Shown here piece after piece: positions 17,855-26,648 of a DNA stretch of 64,000 bases. The notes under the pieces are model-generated. The model saw only the letters and a program-made list of their open reading frames with translations. It was not told where the DNA came from and did no database searches. Numbering within the stretch: the stretch's first letter is position 1; each line of letters begins with the position of its first letter. Origin of the DNA: Sphingorhabdus sp. SMR4y (GTDB taxonomy: Bacteria > Pseudomonadota > Alphaproteobacteria > Sphingomonadales > Sphingomonadaceae); contig NZ_CP022336.1 of the NCBI RefSeq assembly GCF_002218195.1, positions 186,001-250,000 of the forward strand, written 5' to 3'. The translations under genes were made by a program, and so were the position numbers.

Positions 17855-18167
17855 GCGCGGTACGATCGATCCAAAGTTTTGGCAAAATGGCCGGCGGGTT
17901 GGGCGATATTTTGATGTCCTACAGCAGGCCGTTCATGATAGGGGCCTGCCATGCCTTATGTGACGCCCGTTCTGTTTTTATCGCGGCTTGCCAGAGCTTT
18001 GGTGGGGATAATTGATCACGAAAATGAAATCGGGTTTCTTTTCTTTGACACTGTAAAGTGTGTAAAGTTCATCGGGCCGTCGGCTCGCAATATGAATGGT
18101 GCGACCGGATATTTCTTGGTGAGAGTTTCGCAATGATTGATTTGTCGCGCTGCGGGGGTTTGTTCTG
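17855..18167 (+). promoter_or_regulatory. 312-bp intergenic region with hairpin and promoter-like dyad
   Basis: No gene seen. GCAGGCC (17924-17930) pairs with GGCCTGC (17943-17949) and may end the MarR-like transcript. Further on, a perfect -35 box TTGACA (18045-18050) overlaps the dyad ACACTGTAAAGTGT (18048-18061), a plausible regulated promoter for the DUF6445 gene, although no good -10 box at 17 bases was found. Confidence 0.35.
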
Positions 18168-18773
18168 ATGCTGCCATCGCTGCTCATAATCGACGATTTC
18201 ATCGCGGATCCGTTGGCAGCGCGCGAAGCGGCGCTGGCGCTCGACTATGATCCGCAGAACAAACAGGGCAACTATCCAGGGCATATTTCGACCGGGCCAC
18301 TCGACATTCAGGGGCTGAACGAACGGATATCCCGGATTATCAACGCTCCGGTGAAGGCCGCTCCGGGCACGAGCCATTTGCATTGCAGGGTTACCCTGAA
18401 GGGCGACAAGGGGCGCAGCGGCGTCCATATTGATCCGGCTTTCTATTCCGGAATACTGTATTTGTCGCTGCCCGAACATTGCAAAGGCGGGACCGATTTT
18501 TTCCGTCACAAGCGGACCGGCCTCGAACGGGTGCCGACCGATATGCCGGGGATTACGAAAGCGGGCTATTCCGACATCAATGCGCTGATCGAGGATGTGG
18601 TCAACAAGGACACCAATCATCCGGCAAAATGGACAAAGGTGATGACTGTTCCGATGCGCTTCAACCGGCTGATCCTGTTCAGTCCCTGGATGTTTCACAA
18701 CAGCGGCATGGCTTTTGGCAAAACACCGGAGGATGGCCGACTGGTCAATCTGATGTTCTTTGCCAAGGGATAG
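18168..18773 (+). CDS. DUF6445 family protein (2OG-oxygenase-like)
   Basis: 201-aa cytosolic protein of the DUF6445 type. Conserved-looking parts are an N-terminal LLIIDDFIADPLAAREAAL, VHIDPAFYSGILYLSLP with an H-x-D pair (about 91-93), and a late LILFSPWMFHNSGMAFG. An H-x-D followed by a distal His is the iron-ligand order of 2OG-Fe(II) oxygenases, so a hydroxylase role is reasonable but unproven. In other sphingomonads and caulobacters such genes accompany TonB receptors and tryptophan-halogenase-like genes; here it stands alone, 1.1 kb from the P450/receptor locus. The start ATG lacks a strong ribosome site. Confidence 0.6.
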   Translation: MLPSLLIIDDFIADPLAAREAALALDYDPQNKQGNYPGHISTGPLDIQGLNERISRIINAPVKAAPGTSHLHCRVTLKGDKGRSGVHIDPAFYSGILYLSLPEHCKGGTDFFRHKRTGLERVPTDMPGITKAGYSDINALIEDVVNKDTNHPAKWTKVMTVPMRFNRLILFSPWMFHNSGMAFGKTPEDGRLVNLMFFAKG

Positions 18774-18903
18774 CGGTGACTGCGTATCAATGTTAATGTT
18801 CGAGTGTCACCCCAGAGAAGGCGGGGGCCTGAACCGGCATGGTTCGTATAATCGATAGCCGTCTGTAATCACGGATTCGACGGAAAAACAGGAGATATTA
18901 CAA

Positions 18904-19851
18904 ATGTCTAAGCCGATATCGCAAACCTTCTCCGCCTTGCTGCTTGCAGCATCTCCATTGGTGCTGTCCGCTTGCAGCGAGAGTAATGCCCAGGAAACGG
19001 ACCGTTTTGCTTCGGTTGAAATCAAGGCCGAACCTCTGGCTGAGGGAGTTGCAGTTCTTTTCGGTGCGGGTGGCAATATCGGCGTTTCCTACGGGCCCGA
19101 TGGAACCGTGTTAATCGACGACCAGTTCGCGCCATTGACGCCGAAAATCCAGGCCGCGATCGCTGACCTTGGCGCGGATCCGGTGACCTATCTGATCAAC
19201 ACCCACTGGCACGGCGACCATAGCGGCGGAAACGAGAATTTCGGCAAGGCCGGCGCGTTGATCATGGCGCACGATCATGTTCGCGAACGAATGCTGGGCA
19301 TCCAGAAAACGGGCCGCGGCAATGATCCGGCGTCCCCGGTCGATGCCTTGCCCACGGTCACCTATCATGACGGTCTGAAGCTGCATCTCAACGGTGACGA
19401 GGTGCAGGTCATGCATATGAAACACGGTCACACCGACGGCGATAGCGTCATCTTCTGGAAGAAAGCCAATGTGCTGCACATGGGCGATCTGTTCTTCAGC
19501 AAAATGAGCCTGCCTTTCATCGACCTCAACAGCGGCGGTAATGTCCGCGGCGTGCTGGCGGCGGCAGAGAAGGTGCTGGCCATGGTGGATGAAGATAGCA
19601 AGATCATCCCGGGCCACGGACCGATGGCGACCAAGGCGGATCTGGTCGCTTATCGCGATATGCTGAAATCGGTGATCGGCGCGGTCGAAAAGGCACAGGG
19701 CGAGGGCAAGACGCTCGATCAGATCCTGGCAATGAAGCCGGCCGCGCAATGGGACATCAATCCCGACGCCTTCATCAAGGGCGATGCCTTTGTCGAAGCC
19801 GTCTACAAGAGTCTGGAACAGCCGGCCCACAAGGAGGACCATGCGCACTAG
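18904..19851 (+). CDS. MBL-fold metallo-hydrolase, lipoprotein
   Basis: 315-aa exported metallo-beta-lactamase-fold hydrolase. A lipoprotein signal ends in LSAC (Cys24). The zinc signature THWHGDH is at about 100-106, a further His lies in MKHGHTDGDS (about 173) and GHGP at about 252; together these make the dinuclear zinc site. The overall type is the quinoprotein-relay/class B-like group rather than a confirmed beta-lactamase; the natural substrate is unknown. The C-terminus is His-rich (HKEDHAH), which may help gather metal. Its stop codon abuts the stop of the convergent patatin gene without a gap. Confidence 0.85.
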   Translation: MSKPISQTFSALLLAASPLVLSACSESNAQETDRFASVEIKAEPLAEGVAVLFGAGGNIGVSYGPDGTVLIDDQFAPLTPKIQAAIADLGADPVTYLINTHWHGDHSGGNENFGKAGALIMAHDHVRERMLGIQKTGRGNDPASPVDALPTVTYHDGLKLHLNGDEVQVMHMKHGHTDGDSVIFWKKANVLHMGDLFFSKMSLPFIDLNSGGNVRGVLAAAEKVLAMVDEDSKIIPGHGPMATKADLVAYRDMLKSVIGAVEKAQGEGKTLDQILAMKPAAQWDINPDAFIKGDAFVEAVYKSLEQPAHKEDHAH

Positions 19852-22203
19852 CTAGAGGGTCGCGGCCTCGATCTCTTCGCGCAAGGCAGCGATCAGCGAT
19901 CTGACCTTGGTCAGCCGCGGTTCCTCTTCGTCGACGATCTTGCGGAAGATGGTCTTCTTGAACGCCAGGATGGTTTCGCCTTCGGGGCGTTTTGAGTCGG
20001 GCAGGGTGGAGAAGATGATGTCGATCATCCGCTCGGCCCCGTGCAGGCGGCCCCAGAGATAGTCATTCTCGCGATAGCTGCGGCTGAAAAAGGCACCGAA
20101 ATTGTTGAACTCAATGCCCTTCAATGTCGCTGCCACGCCGCCCTTGCGAATTGTCTTGGCATCTTCCGGCGAGATGCGGTCGACCTTGATCGGGTCGAAT
20201 TCGTCCAGCCCTTCGCCCTGCAACAGCGGCAGGGTGGCAATATCGTAGAAGGGAAAGCCGAGGAAGGCGAGCAGCATCGACCGCTTCTCTGCCTTTGGGA
20301 TTACTGCCAGTGCTTCGGCGAGCCTGGCGTCGACGACCGCGTCGGCCGCGGTCAGGTCGCGTGCCTTGGCCAGCGCCTCCAGCAGCGGTCCCGGATGGTC
20401 CTCTGCCTGCTCGGCGAGGCCGACGAATTCATCGCCGAGAAAGTCGATGGTTTCGCGTTCGATGTAGAGCGAAAGGCAGTCGTAGATGACATCGTGCATG
20501 CCTTCCATCACCTCGGCATCGGCAGGACTGGCGCGGTCGAGATCTTCGGCAAGCTGCCGGGCCATGAAACGCAGCCTCCTGACCCGAAAACCAAGATCGT
20601 GCTGGCGGAAAAACTCCGCCGCCAGTCTGGTCGGTCCGCCGCTTTTCTGGCCGACATTGTCGAGACCGAGACGGCGTATCTCCGTCCATAATGCGCTGCG
20701 CAGGCCGGGATGATTGTGGCCGTTGGGATCGGGTTTCGCGCGCCGGACGGTGTGGGCGATATCCTCGATCACCGTTGCCAGTTTGAGATGTCCGTAGGCG
20801 CTGTAGGAAAAGCCGGAAAGCTTGGCCGCCTTGTCTCGCGACTTCCGGCGCCAGGCTGCCACCCGGGCAGGCGTCGGCCGGTCGAGGAAAAAGGTGCGTC
20901 CGAACAGACTCTCGACATGCTGTTCGACTTCGCCGCGCAGGTTTTCCGTGATCAGTCGCATCTGGGTGATTCGGTTCGACCGTCCGGCAATGGCATTGAG
21001 ATTGTCGCGGATCGGCTGCTCGCGGGGGATGTTCGAGATCGCTCCGAAAATTGTCGAGAAGAAGCCGGGAAGCGCTTCGCCTTCGGACTCCTGCGCCGCC
21101 TGCAGGCGTTGTGTCGCTTTGTCGCTTTTCGCCACATCAAGATCGGGGCGGGGGTCGATATAGACGAAACGGCGGTCCACCTGGCGCTTGGCTGGCCGGT
21201 TCTTCAAAGCTTCGATCGCCTGGGCAAAAGGCGCATTGGCGAGGACCGAACCGTCGATCAGTACCGTATCCTCCGCTGTGCCGGCGCGAAACTGGTTGGG
21301 CAATATCCGCTTCAGAAAGGCCGAGCGCCCCTCCCAGACATAGTCATGGTCTGCAAGCAGATCGTCCAGTTCCCGCACTGTGAATGGGGGGAATGCACCG
21401 GGAAAGCTGGCCGTGGCTCTGCCGGCAAAGGTCAGCGCTGCCGGATCGGCAATCGCGTCATCTCGCTTGCCTCGGGTGGAAAAGCCGATGGTTATGCGAT
21501 GTTCCATCTCGAGCGCTTCGGGCGGGCTGTGCAGTTGCAGTTTTTCCGGATGTCCGACAAAATCTGTAACCGTGACAAACAGGTCGAGAGGCTGGCCCGG
21601 CGGCAGCAGGCGTGGTCCGCGCTCGGTGGCCCGCACCGCGGCCAGCGCATCCCAGATCAGGCCACTGAAGACCTTGCCGCCAAAGGGTGGGGCGAACCAG
21701 CGGGCACGGACGAAGCGCGAGAGCTTCATCTTGACTTCTTCCTGGGCCTCCTTCGAGACCGTCTGCTCGACGGCTCCGCCCTTGCGACCCAGCGCCATCC
21801 AGGCAATTGGCTCGGCCCAGAATTTGGAGAAGCGGGAGAGGGGGCGCGCATCGGGATCGAGGAGCTTGTCGACATCGGCGGTGTCGAGCCACAAGTCGGT
21901 CAGCGGATCGAGTGACTGGCCCGACAGGATCGCCTGAGACAGGAATATTCCATTGATCCCTCCGGCGCTGGCACCGGAAATAATGTCCGGCAGAATGCGC
22001 AGTCTCGTGCCCGTCTCCTGCTCCAGCCATTCCAATATATCATAGTAAATACCGCGGCTGCACTGGTCGACCCGCGCACCATCGTGAAAATCCCGGCTGG
22101 CCTGAGCGAGCTTCCAGATTTCCTTGGTGATACCATGCATGTAGATGGCAAGGCTCACGCCGCCATAGCAGATCAAGGCCAGTCTGAGTTCTTTCTGCCG
22201 CAT
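19852..22203 (-). CDS. patatin-like phospholipase domain protein (DUF3376 type)
   Basis: 783-aa protein with an N-terminal patatin domain: an oxyanion-type CYGGVSLAIYMHG stretch at about 12-24, the nucleophile motif GASAGG with Ser79, and the catalytic Asp in LIDGSVLANAPF (about 323). The long C-terminal half belongs to the DUF3376 type seen in large bacterial patatin proteins. Patatins hydrolyse acyl esters of membrane lipids. No signal peptide is evident, so it probably acts at the inner face of the membrane. The opposite strand carries long open frames that are mere shadows. It stands alone. Confidence 0.88.
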   Translation of the reverse strand: MRQKELRLALICYGGVSLAIYMHGITKEIWKLAQASRDFHDGARVDQCSRGIYYDILEWLEQETGTRLRILPDIISGASAGGINGIFLSQAILSGQSLDPLTDLWLDTADVDKLLDPDARPLSRFSKFWAEPIAWMALGRKGGAVEQTVSKEAQEEVKMKLSRFVRARWFAPPFGGKVFSGLIWDALAAVRATERGPRLLPPGQPLDLFVTVTDFVGHPEKLQLHSPPEALEMEHRITIGFSTRGKRDDAIADPAALTFAGRATASFPGAFPPFTVRELDDLLADHDYVWEGRSAFLKRILPNQFRAGTAEDTVLIDGSVLANAPFAQAIEALKNRPAKRQVDRRFVYIDPRPDLDVAKSDKATQRLQAAQESEGEALPGFFSTIFGAISNIPREQPIRDNLNAIAGRSNRITQMRLITENLRGEVEQHVESLFGRTFFLDRPTPARVAAWRRKSRDKAAKLSGFSYSAYGHLKLATVIEDIAHTVRRAKPDPNGHNHPGLRSALWTEIRRLGLDNVGQKSGGPTRLAAEFFRQHDLGFRVRRLRFMARQLAEDLDRASPADAEVMEGMHDVIYDCLSLYIERETIDFLGDEFVGLAEQAEDHPGPLLEALAKARDLTAADAVVDARLAEALAVIPKAEKRSMLLAFLGFPFYDIATLPLLQGEGLDEFDPIKVDRISPEDAKTIRKGGVAATLKGIEFNNFGAFFSRSYRENDYLWGRLHGAERMIDIIFSTLPDSKRPEGETILAFKKTIFRKIVDEEEPRLTKVRSLIAALREEIEAATL

Positions 22204-22521
22204 GGCTTTTACCTACAGGATGGCGGTGCGGGTGCAACCCGTAATGCACCGCTCGGGAAGCGCGAATATATGTCGCGGGATCCTCCTCCCGCTATGGCAT
22301 ATCAAACCGGGCTTTCCTATTCCGCTGCCGCGTTGCCAAAACAGACATATGAACTGTAAACAGGATGACGGCACGAGAGAGAGTGATTTGGTTTGCGTCT
22401 TTTTACAGGCTTTCAAGCCTGAAATCATTTGCCCTTCAAGAGATGCCACCCTTGTGATCCTGTCAAAATTTTTTGAGGCAAAAGCACTGGCGTTCCTTAT
22501 TTGTTCTGCTAGATAAGCCTC
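22204..22521. other. 318-bp divergent region before radA
   Basis: This is the control region between the patatin gene and radA. CAGGCTT (22406-22412) and AAGCCTG (22415-22421) form a tight dyad. No gene or further element was recognised. Confidence 0.4.
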
Positions 22522-23886
22522 ATGGCAAAACCAAAGAAAAAATATGTCTGTCAGAATTGCGGCTCGATCGCGCATCGCTGGGAAGGGCAATGCGGCGATT
22601 GTGGCGAGTGGAATACGCTGGTCGAAGAAGCGGGCGAAACCGTGTTCGCGTCGAAGCATAATCTGCAAAGCGGCGGGCGTGAGGTGCGGCTGGTCGGGCT
22701 GGACAGCGAAATTGCGCTGCCCGACCGTAAAAAGACCGGTATCGCCGAATTCGACCGCGCTGTCGGCGGCGGACTGGTGACCGGTTCTGCCACGTTGATG
22801 GGCGGCGATCCGGGGATTGGCAAATCGACGCTTTTGTTACAGGTTTCTGCACGACTGGCCGAAGCAGGACTGTCGGTTGCCTATATTTCGGGCGAGGAAG
22901 CGGCGGATCAGGTGCGTCTGCGGGCGCGACGACTGGGGCTGGGCAAAGCGCCGGTCAAGTTGGCTTCGGCAACCTCTGTTCGCGACATATTGACGACCCT
23001 CGGCCGCGATGCGCCCGATTTTGTCGTGATCGATTCGATCCAGACGATGCACAGCGATCTGATCGAGGGCGCCCCGGGAACAGTAAGCCAGGTGCGGGCC
23101 TCGGCACAGGAAATCATCAAGTTTGCCAAGGAACATGGCACGATGGTCATGCTGGTTGGCCATGTCACCAAGGATGGCAATATCGCCGGCCCGCGCGTGC
23201 TCGAACATATGGTCGACACGGTGATGAGCTTCGAAGGGGAGCGCAGCCATCAATATCGCATCCTTCGCTCGATCAAGAACCGCTTTGGCGGCACCGACGA
23301 AATCGGCGTTTTCGCGATGGAAGAAAAAGGCCTCACCGAAGTGGTCAATCCCTCAGCTCTGTTCCTGACTGACCGCAGCGAAGAAGTCACCGGAGCGACG
23401 GTATTCCCGGCGATGGAGGGCACCCGTCCCGTACTGGTCGAGATCCAGGCGCTGACTGTTCGGTTGGCGAGTGGCGCAACCCCACGGCGTTCGGTGGTCG
23501 GATGGGACAGTTCGCGGCTGGCGATGATCTTGGCGGTGCTGGAAGCGCGCTGCGGGCTCAGCTTCTCAGGCGCGGAGGTCTATCTCAATGTCGCCGGCGG
23601 CTATCGGCTCACCGACCCTGCCGCTGATCTGGCGGTTGCTGCGGCGTTGATCTCCGCCCATGCCGAACGGCCCATGCCCAGTGACGCCGTGATATTCGGC
23701 GAAATTGCGCTGTCCGGAGAAATCCGGCCGGTTTCACGAACACCTCTGCGCCTGAAAGAAGCATCCAAGCTCGGTTTTGATCGCGCGCTCATCCCGGCTT
23801 CCGGCGAAAAAAGCAGCGACGCGATGAAGAAATTGCAATTTGCGAAACTCGCCAATCTCGTTGACCATATGCTCGACCGTGACTAG
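22522..23886 (+). CDS. radA: DNA repair protein RadA
   Basis: 454-aa RecA-related ATPase that helps process branched recombination intermediates. A four-Cys zinc finger (CQNC at 10-13 and CGDC at 24-27) is followed by the Walker A motif GGDPGIGKST (94-103) and the RadA-specific KNRFG motif at about 252. The C-terminal Lon-protease-like domain contains VYLNVAGGYRLTDPAADLA. Length and order match the family. It begins a run radA - cvpA - scaffold protein - Kef antiporter. Confidence 0.97.
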   Translation: MAKPKKKYVCQNCGSIAHRWEGQCGDCGEWNTLVEEAGETVFASKHNLQSGGREVRLVGLDSEIALPDRKKTGIAEFDRAVGGGLVTGSATLMGGDPGIGKSTLLLQVSARLAEAGLSVAYISGEEAADQVRLRARRLGLGKAPVKLASATSVRDILTTLGRDAPDFVVIDSIQTMHSDLIEGAPGTVSQVRASAQEIIKFAKEHGTMVMLVGHVTKDGNIAGPRVLEHMVDTVMSFEGERSHQYRILRSIKNRFGGTDEIGVFAMEEKGLTEVVNPSALFLTDRSEEVTGATVFPAMEGTRPVLVEIQALTVRLASGATPRRSVVGWDSSRLAMILAVLEARCGLSFSGAEVYLNVAGGYRLTDPAADLAVAAALISAHAERPMPSDAVIFGEIALSGEIRPVSRTPLRLKEASKLGFDRALIPASGEKSSDAMKKLQFAKLANLVDHMLDRD

Positions 23887-23895
23887 CTAGAGCCC

Positions 23896-24417
23896 ATGAC
23901 GGGTCTTGATATATTTGTTCTGGTTTTGATGGGTGGAGCTGCGGTGCTCGGATTCCTGAGGGGGTTCGTTCAGGAAGCGCTTTCGCTTGTTGTCTGGATA
24001 TTGGTCGTGCTCGGCGTGCGGATGCTGCATACGCCGATTTACGAACGGCTGATAAGCCCGGTGGGAAGCGAGAGCGGCGCCTCGGTGCTGGCTTTCGCGT
24101 CGATCGTGATTGTTATCTATGCGCTTGGTCGCTGGCTGGCCCGCTCGATCGGTGCGCGATCGCGGAAATCCGTGCTCGGCCCCATAGACCGTGTGCTGGG
24201 TTTTGGTTTCGGCATGATCAAGGGGCTTATCGGCGCCACATTGATCTATCTGCTGCTGGTTTTGCTGTATGACACAGTATACGGTGCGGACGAGCCGCGA
24301 CCGGAATGGCTCGCGAACTCCCGCACCTATCCACTGCTCAATGCGAGTGGGAAGGCTATGGTGGACTTTGTCGAGGAACAGCGTATGCCGGACAAAGAGC
24401 AAGCGGTAGCGGATTGA
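23896..24417 (+). CDS. CvpA family membrane protein
   Basis: 173-aa inner-membrane protein with four hydrophobic helices and the CvpA signature LGFLRGFVQEALSLVVWI (about 18-35), then GPIDRVLGFGFGMIKGLI in the middle. CvpA is linked to colicin V production and to envelope stress or bile resistance in enterobacteria; its molecular action is unclear. It starts nine bases after radA and overlaps the next gene by one base (TGATG), so the three are very likely co-transcribed. Confidence 0.85.
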   Translation: MTGLDIFVLVLMGGAAVLGFLRGFVQEALSLVVWILVVLGVRMLHTPIYERLISPVGSESGASVLAFASIVIVIYALGRWLARSIGARSRKSVLGPIDRVLGFGFGMIKGLIGATLIYLLLVLLYDTVYGADEPRPEWLANSRTYPLLNASGKAMVDFVEEQRMPDKEQAVAD

Positions 24418-24857
24418 TGAGCGGAGCGCTCTACACCCGTGAGATTTTGCGCCTGGCGGTATCGATCCCCCATCAACATAGGCTGGATAATCCTGAGGGC
24501 ACAGCAGAGCGGCGATCGCGGACATGCGGCAGCAAGGTTGCCGCAGATGTGCGGGTGACCGAAAAGGGCGAATTGCAGGATCTGGGCCTTGAAATAAACG
24601 CCTGCGCGCTGGGCCAGGCATCCGCCGCCATTTTGGGCGCGCAAGCTGTCGGAAGAACCGCCGAAGAAATCGGCGCTGTGCGGGACTCTCTGGCAGCCTT
24701 TCTGGCCGGATCCAACGGCACGCCGGGACCCTGGCCGGATATGGACAAGCTGGTGCCCGCTCGGGATCACAAGGGCCGACACGCTGCAATATTGCTTCCC
24801 TATGACGCGGTGATTGCAGCATTGACGGATGCCGTCGCCAATCAGGAGGGAACCTGA
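24417..24857 (+). CDS. iron-sulfur cluster scaffold-like protein (NifU/IscU N-domain type)
   Basis: 146-aa protein related to IscU/NifU scaffolds that assemble Fe-S clusters. TCGSKVAADVRV (about 36-47) aligns with the first Cys region and INACALGQASAAIL (about 59-72) with the second. At the third position, where scaffolds have HCS, it has RHAAILLPYDAV with Ala instead of Cys, and the Asp after the first Cys (CGD) is Ser. It is thus a divergent, possibly non-catalytic member, of a form common in sphingomonads. The start is taken as the ATG overlapping the cvpA stop; an upstream open stretch from 24306 is shadow. Confidence 0.7.
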   Translation: MSGALYTREILRLAVSIPHQHRLDNPEGTAERRSRTCGSKVAADVRVTEKGELQDLGLEINACALGQASAAILGAQAVGRTAEEIGAVRDSLAAFLAGSNGTPGPWPDMDKLVPARDHKGRHAAILLPYDAVIAALTDAVANQEGT

Positions 24858-24860
24858 CCA

Positions 24861-26627
24861 ATGGAATCCGAAGCGCATATGGCCGATTTGCTGTTGGGCG
24901 GCTTTGTCATGCTCGGCGCGGCCCTGGTGATGGTGCTGATCTTCCGGCGGTTCGGGATCGGAGCGGTTCTCGGCTATCTCATCGCTGGTGTCCTGATCGG
25001 CCCGCACGGGTTCGAGCTGATCAGCAATGCCCGGACGATCCTGGAATTTTCCGAGATCGGAATCATCCTGCTGCTGTTCATCGTCGGGCTGGAATTGGCA
25101 CCGGCGCGTCTCATGCGGCTGCGACAGGCGATCTTTGGATTGGGGATGAGTCAAGTGGTGCTGTGCGGCATTGCGCTGTTCCTGCTGATCATGGCGACGA
25201 CCAATTTCACCCTTGCGGCATCGATCGCGATCGGTCTGCCGCTGGCGCTGTCCTCCACCGCGCAGGTGCTGCCCATGCTGCAATCCTCGGGCAGACTGAA
25301 CACGCCGACGGGCGAAAAAGCCTTCTCGATCCTGCTGTTTCAGGATCTGTCGATCATTCCGCTTCTGACCATCATAGCGGCTCTGTCGCGCGCACCTCAG
25401 GACGAGGGCGGACCGTCCGGATGGATGACCGCGCTTTACGCGATACTGGCGATCGGTGGGTTGATTCTCGCCGGAAGATATCTTCTGCAGCCGCTGCTCA
25501 AGGTGATCGGCAGGATTGCCGAACGCGAATTGTTCATCGTTGCCGGGCTGGTGGCTGTTCTCGGCGGCGCAACGTTGATGGAATTTATCGGACTTTCGCC
25601 GGCTCTGGGCGCTTTCATTGCCGGGGTTATGCTTGCCAACTCGCCGTATCGCCATGAACTGGAAGCCGATATCGATCCGTTTCGCTCGCTGTTGCTCGGC
25701 TTCTTCTTCCTAGCTGTCGGGATGATGCTGGATGTCAATGTGGTCATCGAAAATCCCGGATTTGTGCTCGGGGCGGCAATTGTGCTGGTAGCAGTCAAAA
25801 TCGCAATCATTTTTGGATTGGGCAAGCTGTTCGGCATGGAGACCAATGCGGCGTTGGCGATGGGCATGTTGCTTAGCCAGGGCGGAGAATTCGGCTTCGT
25901 GCTATTCTCCGAGGCGGAAAAGGCGCTTTTGATCGAACCTGAAGCGAGCAGCCTGTTTGGCGCGATCATCACAATCTCGATGGCGACCACACCGTTTTTG
26001 ATGCTGCTTGCGCGCCGGTTCAGCAATGGTGGCTCCTCGTCATCTACCAATCTCGAGGACCCGGCCAATGCGGACCGGGCATCGGTCATCGTGGTCGGGC
26101 AGGGGCGTTTCGGACAGACCGTGTCGCAGATGCTGATGGCGGCCAAGATTCCGCTGACTCTAATTGACATCAAGCCGGAGCAGATCGATCTTCACCAGAG
26201 GTTCGGAGCGAAGGTCTTCTATGGAGATGGCACTCGTGTTGACCTTCTGCGACGCGCCGGTGCCGATGATGCGGACGCGATTGTCTTTTGCATGGATGAC
26301 GGGGATTTCGGACCGGAACAGGCGCGCGCGATCGTGCAGTCCTTTCCGGAAACCAAGATGTTCGTCCGGGTCTATGATCGCCGACAATTGATAGCGCTGA
26401 AGGGGCTTGGCATCGTCGGCATGAAACGGGAAATGTTTGAATCCGCGATTCATCTCGCTCGACAGACCATGTTTGCAATCGATCTCGACAGCAGTCTGAT
26501 CGAAGAGGTGGAGGAAGAATTCCGTCAGCGTGATTGTGACCGGCTAGAGGCACAAATGAAATCGGGCGGAGACATGCTCGCTGGAGCCGAACTCAGATAC
26601 GAAAATAATCCCGACAGGAAACTCTGA
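24861..26627 (+). CDS. Kef-type cation:proton antiporter (CPA2) with TrkA-N domain
   Basis: 588-aa inner-membrane K+(or Na+)/H+ antiporter. About 12 hydrophobic helices occupy residues 8-395, including LIAGVLIGPHG, the unwound-helix region LGAFIAGVMLANSPYRHELE and MGMLLSQGGEFGFVLFSEAE, all standard in KefB/KefC. A cytosolic TrkA-N nucleotide-binding domain follows (about 410-530) with VIVVGQGRFGQ as its Rossmann loop. In KefC relatives this domain gates the channel by glutathione adducts; whether that holds here is not known. It starts three bases after the scaffold-like gene. Confidence 0.9.
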   Translation: MESEAHMADLLLGGFVMLGAALVMVLIFRRFGIGAVLGYLIAGVLIGPHGFELISNARTILEFSEIGIILLLFIVGLELAPARLMRLRQAIFGLGMSQVVLCGIALFLLIMATTNFTLAASIAIGLPLALSSTAQVLPMLQSSGRLNTPTGEKAFSILLFQDLSIIPLLTIIAALSRAPQDEGGPSGWMTALYAILAIGGLILAGRYLLQPLLKVIGRIAERELFIVAGLVAVLGGATLMEFIGLSPALGAFIAGVMLANSPYRHELEADIDPFRSLLLGFFFLAVGMMLDVNVVIENPGFVLGAAIVLVAVKIAIIFGLGKLFGMETNAALAMGMLLSQGGEFGFVLFSEAEKALLIEPEASSLFGAIITISMATTPFLMLLARRFSNGGSSSSTNLEDPANADRASVIVVGQGRFGQTVSQMLMAAKIPLTLIDIKPEQIDLHQRFGAKVFYGDGTRVDLLRRAGADDADAIVFCMDDGDFGPEQARAIVQSFPETKMFVRVYDRRQLIALKGLGIVGMKREMFESAIHLARQTMFAIDLDSSLIEEVEEEFRQRDCDRLEAQMKSGGDMLAGAELRYENNPDRKL

Positions 26628-26648
26628 CTTTCGACTTGCCGCGCTTGC

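Noticed and set aside
20710-21915. 401-codon plus-strand frame
   Set aside because: Reverse of the patatin gene, whose motifs are unmistakable.
24327-25655. 442-codon minus-strand frame
   Set aside because: Shadow of the scaffold-like and Kef genes, low-complexity Gln/Arg-rich.
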